A stretch of 64,000 nucleotides of DNA, taken from positions 51,529-115,528 of the forward strand of contig NZ_JACYUY010000020.1 of assembly GCF_014842025.1 (NCBI RefSeq), in the 5' to 3' direction. Each line of letters opens with the position of its first letter. Within the stretch, counting starts at the first letter, position 1. Positions 39,551-47,616 of this stretch are shown here, one piece after another. The notes below the pieces were generated by a model. That model worked only from the letters and a program-made list of their open reading frames with translations. It was not told the origin of the DNA and searched no databases. The position numbers and the translations under genes are program-made. This stretch comes from Massilia sp. CFBP 13721. GTDB lineage: Bacteria; Pseudomonadota; Gammaproteobacteria; Burkholderiales; Burkholderiaceae_D.

Positions 39551-40072
39551 ATGCCGTCCTACGTCCACCGTCTTGCCCGCCGCGACGACTTGCCCGTCAT
39601 CGTCGACATCTACAATTCCACCATCGCCTCGCGCGAAGTCACAGCCGACACGGAGCCAGTGAGCGTCGCCTCGCGCGAAGCCTGGTTCAACGACCACACG
39701 CCCGAGCGGCGCCCGCTGTGGGTGATCCACGATGCCAACGACGTCTCCGATCACCCGACCGTGATCGGCTGGATGTCCTACTCGAATTTCTATGGCCGCC
39801 CGGCCTACTCGGGCACGGCGGAACTGTCGATCTATATCGACGAAGAATGGCGCGGCCGTGGCTTGGGCAAGTATTGCCTGGAGCAGGCGATCGCCTTTGC
39901 GCCGCAGATCAAAGTGCATACGCTGCTCGGGTTCATCTTCGGGCACAACGCGCCGAGCCTCAACCTGTTCCGCAAGTTCGGATTCGACACCTGGGCCAAT
40001 TTCCCGCGCGTGGCGAATCTCGACGGGATCGAGCGCGATTTGATCATCCTGGGTAAACGCGTCGTCGATTGA
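39551..40072 (+). CDS. GNAT-family N-acetyltransferase (phosphinothricin-acetyltransferase-like)
   Basis: This 173-residue enzyme has RLARRDDLPVIVDIYN at the start, SIYIDEEWRGRGLGKYCLEQAI with the R/Q-x-x-G-x-G/A acetyl-CoA loop near residue 105, and FGHNAPSLNLFRKFGF. The pattern fits the phosphinothricin/methionine sulfoximine acetyltransferase subgroup. It sits 29 bp after pilZ, where tatD usually follows, so it is an insertion in the conserved operon. The ATG at 39551 fits the family start. Confidence 0.87.
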   Translation: MPSYVHRLARRDDLPVIVDIYNSTIASREVTADTEPVSVASREAWFNDHTPERRPLWVIHDANDVSDHPTVIGWMSYSNFYGRPAYSGTAELSIYIDEEWRGRGLGKYCLEQAIAFAPQIKVHTLLGFIFGHNAPSLNLFRKFGFDTWANFPRVANLDGIERDLIILGKRVVD

Positions 40073-40084
40073 TTCTTCGTCGGA

Positions 40085-40475
40085 TTGCACGCGTGCGTTG
40101 CACGCGTGGGCGGCGCATGCGCAGCGTATCCTCATATTGCCGGGTGTAGCCGACCACCTTACATCCTGCTGCGTGGGGTGGTCGGCTATACCCGACGGCG
40201 TGCAAGCACGCTGCGGTGACGCCGCCCACGCGTTCAACCGGCGCCGGATTCATTGCGTCGTCGTGCCCTTCGTGTGATTGCGCGCGGATGCAACTGTGCG
40301 TTGAACGCGTGGGCGGCGCATGCGCTGCGTGTCCGCACACTGCAGGGTGCAGCCGCCCACCCTACGTCCTGCTGCACACTTTATCGCGACATCGTGCAGC
40401 AGGCCGTAAGGTGGGCGGCTCCACCGAGCGCACGAACACCCGGCTACGCCGGCGCCGCCCACGCGTCCAGGCAAC
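40085..40475. repeat. Composite cluster of REPIN-like palindromes
   Basis: The 461-bp gap 40073-40533 is filled by at least five arms. GTGCGTTG(C/A)ACGCGTGGGCGGCGCATGCG occurs near 40096 and 40297. GTAGCCGACCACC (40146) is inverted at 40178 as GGTGGTCGGCTATAC. GCCGCCCACGCG (near 40221 and 40455) and GCCGCCCACCCTACG (40352) are further arms, plus CGTAAGGTGGGCGGCTCCACC at 40404. It looks like two tandem composite copies. No gene is seen; a frame running into tatD is spurious. Confidence 0.75.
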
Positions 40476-40533
40476 GCCAGCATCTCCGGCAACGCGCGTG
40501 ACGCGCCGCGCCGGCTGCCCGTACAATACCGGC

Positions 40534-41316
40534 ATGTACATCGATTCCCACTGCCACATCAATTTCCCCGAGCTCGCCGCGCGGATGCCCGAGGTCCTCG
40601 CCAAGATGGCGGAAAACCGCGTCACCCATGCGCTGTGCGTGTCGGTCGACCTGCCGGACTTTCCCTCGGTGCTCGCCCTGGCCGAGCAATATCCCCACAT
40701 TTACGCGTCGGTCGGCGTCCACCCGGATTATGAAGACACGCCGGAACCAACGGTCGAGCAGCTGGTCGAACTGGCTGATCATCCGAAAATCGTCGCCATC
40801 GGCGAGACCGGCCTCGACTATTACCGCCTCGAGGGCGACCTCGAATGGCAGCGCGAGCGCTTCCGCACGCATATCCGGGCTTCGCGTATTACGCGCAAGC
40901 CGCTGATCATCCATACCCGCGCCGCCAGCGTGGACACGATCCGGATCATGCGCGAGGAAGGCGCCGGCACGCTTGATGGCGGCGTAGCCGGCGTGATGCA
41001 TTGCTTTACCGAGTCGATCGAAGTGGCCGAAGCCGCGATCGAGATGGGGTTTTATATTTCGTTTTCCGGCATCGTCACCTTCAAGAGCGCCAAGGATTTG
41101 CAGGCGGTGGCGCGCGCGGTGCCGATGGAGCGCATCCTGATCGAAACCGATTCGCCCTACCTGGCGCCGGTGCCTTTCCGCGGCAGGATGAACGAACCGG
41201 GCTATGTCGCGCACGTGGCCGAATACATCGCCACCTTGAAAGATGTGCCGCTGCGCGAAGTGGCCGACCGTACCAGCGAGAATTTCTTCAACCTGTTCCA
41301 GCACGCAAAGGCCTGA
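40534..41316 (+). CDS. tatD: TatD-family metal-dependent hydrolase/DNase
   Basis: This 260-residue TIM-barrel enzyme has SHCHIN metal ligands at residues 5-10, IGETGLDYYR, PLIIHTRAA and MHCFTES, and ILIETDSPYLAP near 208 with the last Asp. TatD/YcfH proteins are 3'-5' exonucleases or related phosphoesterases. It is the usual downstream member of the holB-pilZ operon but is separated here by the GNAT gene and the repeat cluster, so it may have its own promoter. It is followed directly by the ankyrin gene. Confidence 0.93.
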   Translation: MYIDSHCHINFPELAARMPEVLAKMAENRVTHALCVSVDLPDFPSVLALAEQYPHIYASVGVHPDYEDTPEPTVEQLVELADHPKIVAIGETGLDYYRLEGDLEWQRERFRTHIRASRITRKPLIIHTRAASVDTIRIMREEGAGTLDGGVAGVMHCFTESIEVAEAAIEMGFYISFSGIVTFKSAKDLQAVARAVPMERILIETDSPYLAPVPFRGRMNEPGYVAHVAEYIATLKDVPLREVADRTSENFFNLFQHAKA

Positions 41317-41317
41317 C

Positions 41318-41992
41318 ATGCACCCGAAGCGCCGCCTCGTCCTGAAAGGCATCGTACTCTCAGTCGGTCTCGCCAGCGGCCTTGCCGCCGCGGCCCTCAA
41401 GCCACCGAGCGAGGCCGAGCTGACCACCTTCTTCCGCTCGGTGCAGGTGGACGACGTCAGGACGGTCAAGGCGATGCTCGGCACGGTTGTCAACGCCAAC
41501 CAGCCCAATCCGATTGGCGGCGAGCCGGGCATGGTGCAGGCGCTGCGCGAGGAGGCGATGAGGGTGTTCCAGGTCTTCCTCGACCATCCCGGCACCAACC
41601 TGGAGGCGAAGGCGGCGAACGGCAATACGGCGCTGATGATGGCCGCCTTCAAGCGCAACCGCGCGGCGGTCGAGGCGTTGCTGGCCAAGGGCGCCGCCGT
41701 CAACCAGCCGGGCTGGACGGCCTTGCACTATGCCGCCGCCAGCGGCGACGAGGACATCGTGCGCCTGCTGATCGCGCGCGGTGCGAAGGTCGACGCCGTC
41801 TCCCCGAAAGCCAGCGGCGCCTACACGCCGATGATGATGGCCGCGCGCGAAGGACACGACGGCGCGGCGCTGGTGCTGATCGCCCATGGCGCCGACCGCA
41901 TGCGCAGGAACACCGAAGGCCTGACCGCTGTGCAGCTGGCCGAGCGGGCCGGCAAGCCGCGCGTGGCCAGGGCGCTGGAGCAGGGCGGCTGA
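41318..41992 (+). CDS. Exported ankyrin-repeat protein
   Basis: This 224-residue protein has a signal peptide (about 1-30, GLASGLAAAALK) and about four ankyrin repeats from 60 to 222, with NGNTALMMAAFKRNRAAVEALLAKGA and GWTALHYAAASGDEDIVRLLIARGA-type units. Ankyrin domains bind proteins; the partner is unknown. The start lies one base after the tatD stop, so the two are coupled. A terminator follows. Confidence 0.88.
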   Translation: MHPKRRLVLKGIVLSVGLASGLAAAALKPPSEAELTTFFRSVQVDDVRTVKAMLGTVVNANQPNPIGGEPGMVQALREEAMRVFQVFLDHPGTNLEAKAANGNTALMMAAFKRNRAAVEALLAKGAAVNQPGWTALHYAAASGDEDIVRLLIARGAKVDAVSPKASGAYTPMMMAAREGHDGAALVLIAHGADRMRRNTEGLTAVQLAERAGKPRVARALEQGG

Positions 41993-42012
41993 GCGACGTG
42001 GCATCTAACCGG

Positions 42013-42040
42013 AGCCGGCTCGATGAGCCGGCTTTTTTTT
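42013..42040 (+). terminator. Rho-independent terminator after the tatD-ankyrin pair
   Basis: AGCCGGCTC pairs with GAGCCGGCT around GAT and is followed by eight T, 20 bases after the stop. Confidence 0.92.
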
Positions 42041-42194
42041 CGTCGATTCGCGTCTGCCAGCGCCGGTACGTCGCTCGAACTGGCGGGTATTCCCGTCTTT
42101 GCTCGCGCTATTGGGGGTCTCCGCCGCATCAGATAATCTCGTCACCGAATTAAAATTGCGGCACAGCAACAGTGCCGCCCACCAAGGATCCTCC

Positions 42195-43127
42195 ATGCTG
42201 AACGAACGCGAAATCGAAAGCTGCTACCTCGGGCAATTCATCCCGGTCCATTATCACCACAACATGCTGATGGACCAGAACCGCATGAATGCGTTCCAGG
42301 CGGCGATCGGCCACGCGGTGCGTCCGGGCATGAAAGTGCTGGAACTCGGCGGCGGCACCGGCGTGCTCTCGTATTTCGCGGCCCAGCAGGCCGACAAGGT
42401 GTACTGCGTCGAGTTCAACCCGGACCTGGTGAAGGAAGCGCGCCGCTTCCTGGCGATGAACCCGAACGGCCACAAGGTCGAGGTGATCCATGCCGACGCC
42501 TTCGACTACCTGCCTCCCGAGCCGGTCGACGTCGTCATCTGCGAAATGATCCACGTCGCCATGCTGCGTGAAAAGCAGGTGGCCGTCATCGAAGCCTTCA
42601 AGGAGCGCTACCTGGCCCGCTTTGGCGGCCCGCTGCCGATCTTCATGCCGGAGGCGGTGGTGATGGCGGTGCAGCCGCTGCAGCAGGACTATGCCTTCCA
42701 CGGCTACTACGCGCCGATCGTCCAGTTCCAGGACACCACGGTGGCCTATCCCGGCACGGTCGAGCTGGCCCAGCCGGCCGTGTACAGCGTGCTCGACTTC
42801 GCCGCACTGGTCGACAGCCTGATCGCCTGGCGCGGCAGTTTTACCGTCGAGCAGGACGGCACGCTGAACGCCCTGCGCTTCGTGACCAAGAACGTGCTGT
42901 CGATCGTGCAGGAACGCGGCGCCACCATCGACTGGCTGAACCACTACATGACGCTGCCGCTGGCGAAAGCACTGGACGTCGTCGCCGGCGACGTCGTCGA
43001 GGTGTCGTTCCAGTACCGCGCCGGCGGTTCGATCCCGAGCCTGCAGGCATCGATCCGCGCGACGCTGGCCTTCGACGAGGTCGAGGCCATGCCGGCGGTC
43101 TCCATGCGTACCGTCGAATTCGCCTGA
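42195..43127 (+). CDS. Class I SAM-dependent methyltransferase, PRMT-like
   Basis: This 310-residue protein has VLELGGGTGVLSYFAA near residue 52 (SAM motif I), VYCVEFNPD (acidic ribose ligand) and VVICEMIHVAML, which sits where arginine methyltransferases have the first Glu of the double-E loop. The C-terminal half (about 150-310) is beta-rich, as in that family. It probably methylates a protein or small molecule; the substrate is unknown. AAGGA precedes the ATG at 42195. Confidence 0.8.
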   Translation: MLNEREIESCYLGQFIPVHYHHNMLMDQNRMNAFQAAIGHAVRPGMKVLELGGGTGVLSYFAAQQADKVYCVEFNPDLVKEARRFLAMNPNGHKVEVIHADAFDYLPPEPVDVVICEMIHVAMLREKQVAVIEAFKERYLARFGGPLPIFMPEAVVMAVQPLQQDYAFHGYYAPIVQFQDTTVAYPGTVELAQPAVYSVLDFAALVDSLIAWRGSFTVEQDGTLNALRFVTKNVLSIVQERGATIDWLNHYMTLPLAKALDVVAGDVVEVSFQYRAGGSIPSLQASIRATLAFDEVEAMPAVSMRTVEFA

Positions 43128-43290
43128 CGTCGGGCGGGCCGGGCCACGAATGGCATGCCCGCCCGACGGAATGCTGGTTCATCGCACATTTGCGCAGCTT
43201 GGCCGCCCCAGCCTGCCATTCGTCGCATTCCATCCGCCGCCCGACTGCGCCCGCCGTACACTCGCTCCACACCTTCCACTGGAGCATACG

Positions 43291-43491
43291 ATGTTCGGTT
43301 TCCTGCTGTGGCTCTTACTCCTGTTCCTGTGCTGGCCGCTCGCGCTGCTGGCGCTCGTGCTGTATCCCATTGTCTGGCTGGTCTTGCTGCCGCTGCGCCT
43401 GTTGGGGATCGGCGTCGAGGCCGTCTTCAGCCTGCTGCGCGCGATCGTGATGCTGCCGGCCCGCGTGCTGGGGCTGTCGCCGGGGCGCTAG
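43291..43491 (+). CDS. Small hydrophobic membrane protein
   Basis: This 66-residue protein is almost entirely hydrophobic: one or two long helices (FLLWLLLLFLCWPLALLALV and the following LPLRLLG region) with a basic end. GGAG lies seven bases before the ATG at 43291. A longer frame to 43150 has no better start. I do not recognise a function. Confidence 0.65.
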   Translation: MFGFLLWLLLLFLCWPLALLALVLYPIVWLVLLPLRLLGIGVEAVFSLLRAIVMLPARVLGLSPGR

Positions 43492-43570
43492 CCCAGCACG
43501 GCGCCCTGTCCAGCAGAGTGTGGGGCAATTAACAGACGCGCGCGGCGTGATCGCCTACTGTGGAGTCGTT

Positions 43571-43597
43571 CGCTTTCATCCGAAAGCGCGCTTTTTT
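43571..43597 (+). terminator. Terminator-like hairpin just before the DUF6139 gene
   Basis: CGCTTTC pairs with GAAAGCG around ATCC, followed by CGC and six T. It ends 19 bases before the next ATG, so it either ends the upstream transcript or sits in the leader of the downstream gene. Confidence 0.6.
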
Positions 43598-43615
43598 CAC
43601 TGTAAGGAAACGATT

Positions 43616-43840
43616 ATGCGCCTGGACATTTACCGCAGAGCCGAAAGCGACGGCAAGTTATCCTACTTGGCCGTGCCGGAAACCCGCAACATCCCCGAAG
43701 AAGCCACCAACACCGATTGGGAAGTGGAGGCGAAAGCCTTCGAGATCGACGACGACGCCGATCAGTTGCCCGACTACGAGATCGACAACCTGGCTGGCCA
43801 GCTTGCCGAAAAAGGTTACGCGATCACGGCGCTTCATTAA
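43616..43840 (+). CDS. DUF6139-like small protein
   Basis: This 74-residue acidic protein has MRLDIYRRAESDG, NIPEEATNTDWE and a LAEKGYAIT end, a pattern I associate with DUF6139 proteins of Burkholderiales. Function is unknown. AAGGAAA precedes the ATG at 43616; an extension to 43520 passes through the terminator-like hairpin and is unlikely. Confidence 0.7.
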   Translation: MRLDIYRRAESDGKLSYLAVPETRNIPEEATNTDWEVEAKAFEIDDDADQLPDYEIDNLAGQLAEKGYAITALH

Positions 43841-44018
43841 GCGTCAGCCGCTCGCCGTCGCCCATTTGCGGTTGCGCGCGGCGTGAGCGTGCAAGCTTCG
43901 GCATGCACGCGACAGGCAATGCCGTTTTCACCGGGTCCCCGACGGGTACCTGGTGGATATGCTATTCTTGCGCCCTGTTCAAGTTGACGCCGGCCGCAGA
44001 GGCCGGGCTGGGGGAAAG

Positions 44019-44918
44019 ATGAAGTGGGCGTTGGTTGGTTTTTATTTCCTCGCGGTTCTTCACATCCACTTCCGCGGCAAGGTGCGCCTGCCGTTCGGAC
44101 GCCAGTTGTTCGACCATTCGTCGTTCATGGCGCCGATCAACTTCTTCATGCACCTGTTCTCGCGGGTGCCGAGTACGCCCTACATTCCCGTGCGCGATTT
44201 TGCCGAACTGGCGCCGTTGCAGGCGAACTGGCAAATCATCCGCGCCGAAGCGGAAAACCTGCTGGCGCTGAAAAAGATCAAGGCGGCCGAGCAGAACGAC
44301 GACGCCGGCTTCAATTCCTTCTTCAAGACCGGCTGGAAGCGCTTCTACCTGAAGTGGTACGATGCCAGCCACCCGTCGGCGGAACGCCTGTGTCCGCAAA
44401 CCCATGCGCTGCTGCAAGCGATCCCGACGGTCAAGGCGGCGATGTTCGCCGAACTGCCGCCCGGCGCCAAGCTCAATCCGCACCGCGACCCGTTCGCCGG
44501 CTCGATGCGCTATCACCTCGGCCTGGCCACGCCCAACGACGACCGCTGCTTCATCGAAGTCGACGGCCAGCGCCATAGCTGGCGCGACGGCGAAGGCGTG
44601 ATCTTCGACGAAACTTATATTCACTGGGCGATCAACGGCAGCGACAGTGACCGCATCATCCTGTTCTGCGACATCGAGCGGCCGATGCGTTACCGCTGGA
44701 TGTCGGCGATCAACCGCTGGCTCGGCCGCACCATGATGACGGCCGCCAGCTCGCCCAACGAAACCGGCGACCAGACCGGCCTGGTAAGCAAGCTGTTCCG
44801 CATCTCGCACGTGATGGGCCAATACCGGCGCCGCTACAAAGCCTGGAACAAGACCGCCTATAAAGTCACCAAGGTGGCGCTGATCGTCGCGCTGGCGGCC
44901 TTCGTCTACTGGATCTAA
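44019..44918 (+). CDS. lpxO: LpxO-type lipid A 2-hydroxylase (aspartyl/asparaginyl beta-hydroxylase family)
   Basis: This 299-residue protein has an N-terminal membrane helix (KWALVGFYFLAVL) and a C-terminal hydrophobic helix (about 280-298). The Fe(II)/2-oxoglutarate core has LNPHRDPFAGSMRYHLGL, with the first His, the Asp and an Arg, and TYIHWAINGSDSDRIILF, with the second His and the 2-oxoglutarate Arg. LpxO hydroxylates the secondary fatty acyl chain of lipid A. GGGGAAAG precedes the ATG at 44019. It appears to be a single gene. Confidence 0.85.
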   Translation: MKWALVGFYFLAVLHIHFRGKVRLPFGRQLFDHSSFMAPINFFMHLFSRVPSTPYIPVRDFAELAPLQANWQIIRAEAENLLALKKIKAAEQNDDAGFNSFFKTGWKRFYLKWYDASHPSAERLCPQTHALLQAIPTVKAAMFAELPPGAKLNPHRDPFAGSMRYHLGLATPNDDRCFIEVDGQRHSWRDGEGVIFDETYIHWAINGSDSDRIILFCDIERPMRYRWMSAINRWLGRTMMTAASSPNETGDQTGLVSKLFRISHVMGQYRRRYKAWNKTAYKVTKVALIVALAAFVYWI

Positions 44919-44966
44919 TGCGGCCGCGGCCGTCAGGCGCCGGCTCTGCGCTCAGTTAGCGCTCAT

Positions 44967-45404
44967 TTACCTGTACACCAGCACCGGAATCGCACCGTGC
45001 ACCAGCACCTTCTGCGTTTCGCTTCCCAACAGCAGTCCACCCAGGCCGCGCCGGCCGTGCGAGGCCATGACGATCAGGTCGCAGCCGCGCTCGCGCGCGG
45101 TACGCAGGATCGCTTCGTGCGGATCGTCCGAGCGCACCAGCACGGTTGCGCATTCGACGCCGAGCGAGCGTGCCGCGTCGGACACGGTCGCCAGGTACTT
45201 GCCGGCGCGCGTTTCACTGGCGGCCAGGTATTCGTCCTCGGTACTTTCGATCATGGCGGCGTCGGCCGTGAAGGTCTTGAAGTCGGGCAGCGCGGTCATG
45301 CCGATGACCTGCGCACCAATCTCTTTGGCAAAACTCACGCCCGCGAGCACGGCGCGCGAGGACAGTTCGGATCCGTCGGTCGGTAACAGGATGCGTTTGA
45401 ACAT
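44967..45404 (-). CDS. Universal stress protein
   Basis: This 145-residue UspA-fold protein has ILLPTDGSELS near residue 5 and the ATP-binding G-x2-G-x9-G-S/T pattern in GRRGLGGLLLGSETQKVL near 120. Such proteins respond to starvation or low oxygen. GGAGG lies just before the ATG at 45404. An FNR/ANR-like site lies about 80 bp upstream. Confidence 0.92.
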   Translation of the reverse strand: MFKRILLPTDGSELSSRAVLAGVSFAKEIGAQVIGMTALPDFKTFTADAAMIESTEDEYLAASETRAGKYLATVSDAARSLGVECATVLVRSDDPHEAILRTARERGCDLIVMASHGRRGLGGLLLGSETQKVLVHGAIPVLVYR

Positions 45405-45482
45405 GATGGCTCCTCCGTCAAGGGGATCGCTGCGCGTGGATGCGCATGCGGAACCAGTCTGACGGCCGACCCGAGGGCGTGG

Positions 45483-45496
45483 TTGATCAGGCTCAA
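45483..45496. promoter_or_regulatory. FNR/ANR-like box upstream of the universal stress gene
   Basis: TTGATCAGGCTCAA fits TTGAT-N4-ATCAA with one mismatch. Its centre is 85 bp before the stress-protein start codon. Universal stress genes are frequent FNR/ANR targets. Confidence 0.5.
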
Positions 45497-45534
45497 ACGT
45501 GCCGAATGGCCTTTTCAGAGCATTGCGGCGAGAC

Positions 45535-46134
45535 TTAGAAGTAGAAATTCACCAGCGCGCCGACGTGGTCGCCCTTGACGGTCGCGTTGAAAGTCTTGTC
45601 CTTGAACTTGTCGTTTACGTAGCGCAGCTTGAAGCCGAGGCGGGGCGAGTACAGGTATTCGATTTCGGCGACCGGGCTGGTCGTGTCCTTGAATTCGTAG
45701 TCGCCGATGTCGGCCACGCCGCTGGTGCGCAGCGCGGTCGCGGTGACGTAGCGCAGGCCGCCGCCGACGCGCACCTTGTCGTTCACGTGGTAGTAGCCGA
45801 GCAGTTCGAGCGGCACGCGTTCGAAGCGGATGTCGCCGTTGCTGCCGGCGGCGTTGTCGACGTGGTAGCCGACCGTGGCCTGGACCGAGAACTGCGGATT
45901 GACGCGGTAATCCAGGCCGGCCAGCAGGGTCACGGTGCCGCCGCCGTCGATGTCGACCTTGTCGCCGTCGGTGTACTGTGCCGTGATGAGTTTTTCGCCG
46001 CCGTAGGTGATGCCTGCGCCGACGACGAAACGCAGCGGTTTGGTGGCGATGTCCTCGACCGGGACCCAGGTCTGGGCCTGGGCGGCGCCCAGCGACGCGA
46101 GGGCGAGGGCGAATGCAAGTGCGATTTTTTTCAT
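45535..46134 (-). CDS. ompW: OmpW-family outer membrane beta-barrel protein
   Basis: This 199-residue protein has a signal peptide (about 1-20, GAAQAQ) and an eight-strand barrel pattern: VVGAGITYGG, LLAGLDYRVNPQFSVQATVGY, LLGYYHVNDKVRVGGGLRYV and a C-terminal Phe. OmpW proteins pass small hydrophobic or charged solutes. It is a monocistronic gene; inverted repeats at 46219-46259 lie upstream. Confidence 0.88.
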   Translation of the reverse strand: MKKIALAFALALASLGAAQAQTWVPVEDIATKPLRFVVGAGITYGGEKLITAQYTDGDKVDIDGGGTVTLLAGLDYRVNPQFSVQATVGYHVDNAAGSNGDIRFERVPLELLGYYHVNDKVRVGGGLRYVTATALRTSGVADIGDYEFKDTTSPVAEIEYLYSPRLGFKLRYVNDKFKDKTFNATVKGDHVGALVNFYF

Positions 46135-46218
46135 GTCGTTTATCAGTGGAGTGATCGTTCAGGGACTGCGCGAATCCGCGTCGTCAACCATGATAAAGAG
46201 GCAATTGCTCACATGCAA

Positions 46219-46259
46219 CAAAACAACCAACATTTGTTGTTGTTTTGAAACATATGTTT
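46219..46259. promoter_or_regulatory. AT-rich inverted repeats upstream of ompW
   Basis: CAAAACAACCAACA and TGTTGTTGTTTTG (46219-46247) form a 13-bp stem with one bulge. AAACATATGTTT (46248-46259) next to it is a perfect palindrome. They lie 85-125 bp before the ompW start, in an unusually AT-rich patch, and could be regulator sites. Confidence 0.45.
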
Positions 46260-46329
46260 GGTGCGGTATGGAGGGGAGGCGCTGCGGACGCGGCAAGCCG
46301 CGCCCGCAGGCAATACGAAATAAAACTTA

Positions 46330-46381
46330 GCGAATCAACTTAGCGAATCAACTTAGCGAATCAACTTAACGAATCAACTTA
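46330..46381. repeat. Four 13-bp tandem repeats beginning at the ilvE stop codon
   Basis: On the minus strand TAAGTTGATTCG(T/C) occurs four times in a row. The first TAA is the ilvE stop codon. Because 13 is not a multiple of three, the TAA falls in each reading frame over three units, giving stops in all frames. A partial fifth unit follows. Confidence 0.85.
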
Positions 46382-47476
46382 AAACACGCGCTGCAGCCAA
46401 CCGTGCTTGTCCTCGCCGCGGCCGTTCTGGATGTCCAGCAGCGTGGTTTTCAGGCGCGTGGTGACGGGGCCGGCTTCGCCGTTGCCGATGGTCGCCTCGA
46501 AGCCGCTGCCCTTGACCTTGCCGATCGGGGTCACTACCGCCGCCGTGCCGCAGGCAAAGGCTTCGGTGAGGCGGCCGCTGGCGGCGTCCGCTTTCCACTG
46601 GTCGATCGAGTACGGCTCTTCGCGCACGGTGATGCCGGCGTCGCGCGCCAGCACGATCAGCGAATCGCGGGTGATGCCCGGCAGGATGGTGCCGGTCAGC
46701 GGCGGGGTCTGGATCGAACCGTCTTCGAACACGAAGAAGATGTTCATGCCGCCCAGTTCCTCGACCCATTTGCGCTCGACCGCATCCAGGAACACGACCT
46801 GGTCGCAGCCTTCGCGCGTGGCTTCGGCTTGCGCGGCCAGGCTGGCGGCGTAGTTGCCGCCGCACTTGGCGTCGCCGGTGCCGCCGGGCGCGGCGCGGAT
46901 GTAGTTCTCGGACACCCACAGCGTGATGCCGGCGCTGCCGCCCTTGAAGTAGTTGCCGGCAGGCGAAGCGAAGATGCAGAACAGGTATTCGCTGGCCGGA
47001 CGCACGCCGAGCGCGGCTTCGGTGGCGATCATGAACGGGCGCAGGTAGAGCGCGGCGCCTTCGGATTGCGGAATCCAGTCGCGGTCTTCGCTGACGATCG
47101 CGTGCACGGCTTCCAGGAACAGCTCTTCCGGCAGCGGCGCCATCGCCAGGCGGGTGGCCGACTTCTGGAAGCGGCGTGCGTTGGCTTCCGGACGGAACAG
47201 GGCGGCGCCGCCGTCCGGCAGCGGGTAAGCCTTCAGGCCTTCGAAGATTTCCTGGGCATAGTGCAGCACCATCGTCGACGGATCGAGCGGCAGCATGCCG
47301 CGTGCCTCGACCTTGCCGTCGTGCCAGCCACGGCCTTCGGTGTAGCGGATGGTGACCATGTGGTCGCTGAACGCGCGGCCGAAGCCGGGGTTCTCGAGCA
47401 GCGCGGTGCGCTCGGGGGTGGGAAGGGGCATCAGGCTTTTCTGGATCGACAGGGTCGATGGACCAACTTTGTTCAT
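46379..47476 (-). CDS. ilvE: Branched-chain amino acid aminotransferase
   Basis: This 365-residue class IV PLP enzyme has GDAKCGGNYAASLAAQAEA near residue 200 (the Lys that binds PLP), YLRPFMIATEAALGV and EELGGMNIFFVF. It transfers the amino group in leucine, isoleucine and valine metabolism. The length fits the family. It is divergent from the MaoC-like gene. The stop codon is the first base of a 13-bp tandem repeat array. Confidence 0.95.
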   Translation of the reverse strand: MNKVGPSTLSIQKSLMPLPTPERTALLENPGFGRAFSDHMVTIRYTEGRGWHDGKVEARGMLPLDPSTMVLHYAQEIFEGLKAYPLPDGGAALFRPEANARRFQKSATRLAMAPLPEELFLEAVHAIVSEDRDWIPQSEGAALYLRPFMIATEAALGVRPASEYLFCIFASPAGNYFKGGSAGITLWVSENYIRAAPGGTGDAKCGGNYAASLAAQAEATREGCDQVVFLDAVERKWVEELGGMNIFFVFEDGSIQTPPLTGTILPGITRDSLIVLARDAGITVREEPYSIDQWKADAASGRLTEAFACGTAAVVTPIGKVKGSGFEATIGNGEAGPVTTRLKTTLLDIQNGRGEDKHGWLQRVF

Positions 47477-47616
47477 ACAGTCTCCGTAAAACTTGCGCGA
47501 CAGTGCGGTAGTGCGTCGTCAGGCGGTATTATCGATCAATCACAGCATTTTCGCTGCGAGAAATTCGTCGGGGCGCGCCATCCGATTGCGTGCCGGGCTC
47601 ATTTGAGGGAGAAAAC

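Noticed and set aside
40085..40475. CRISPR-like array
   Set aside because: Repeats are palindromic, in alternating orientation and irregularly spaced, with no uniform spacers and no cas genes.
40216..40533. N-terminal extension of TatD to 40216
   Set aside because: It runs through the repeat cluster; the TatD family starts at the MYIDSHCHIN ATG at 40534.
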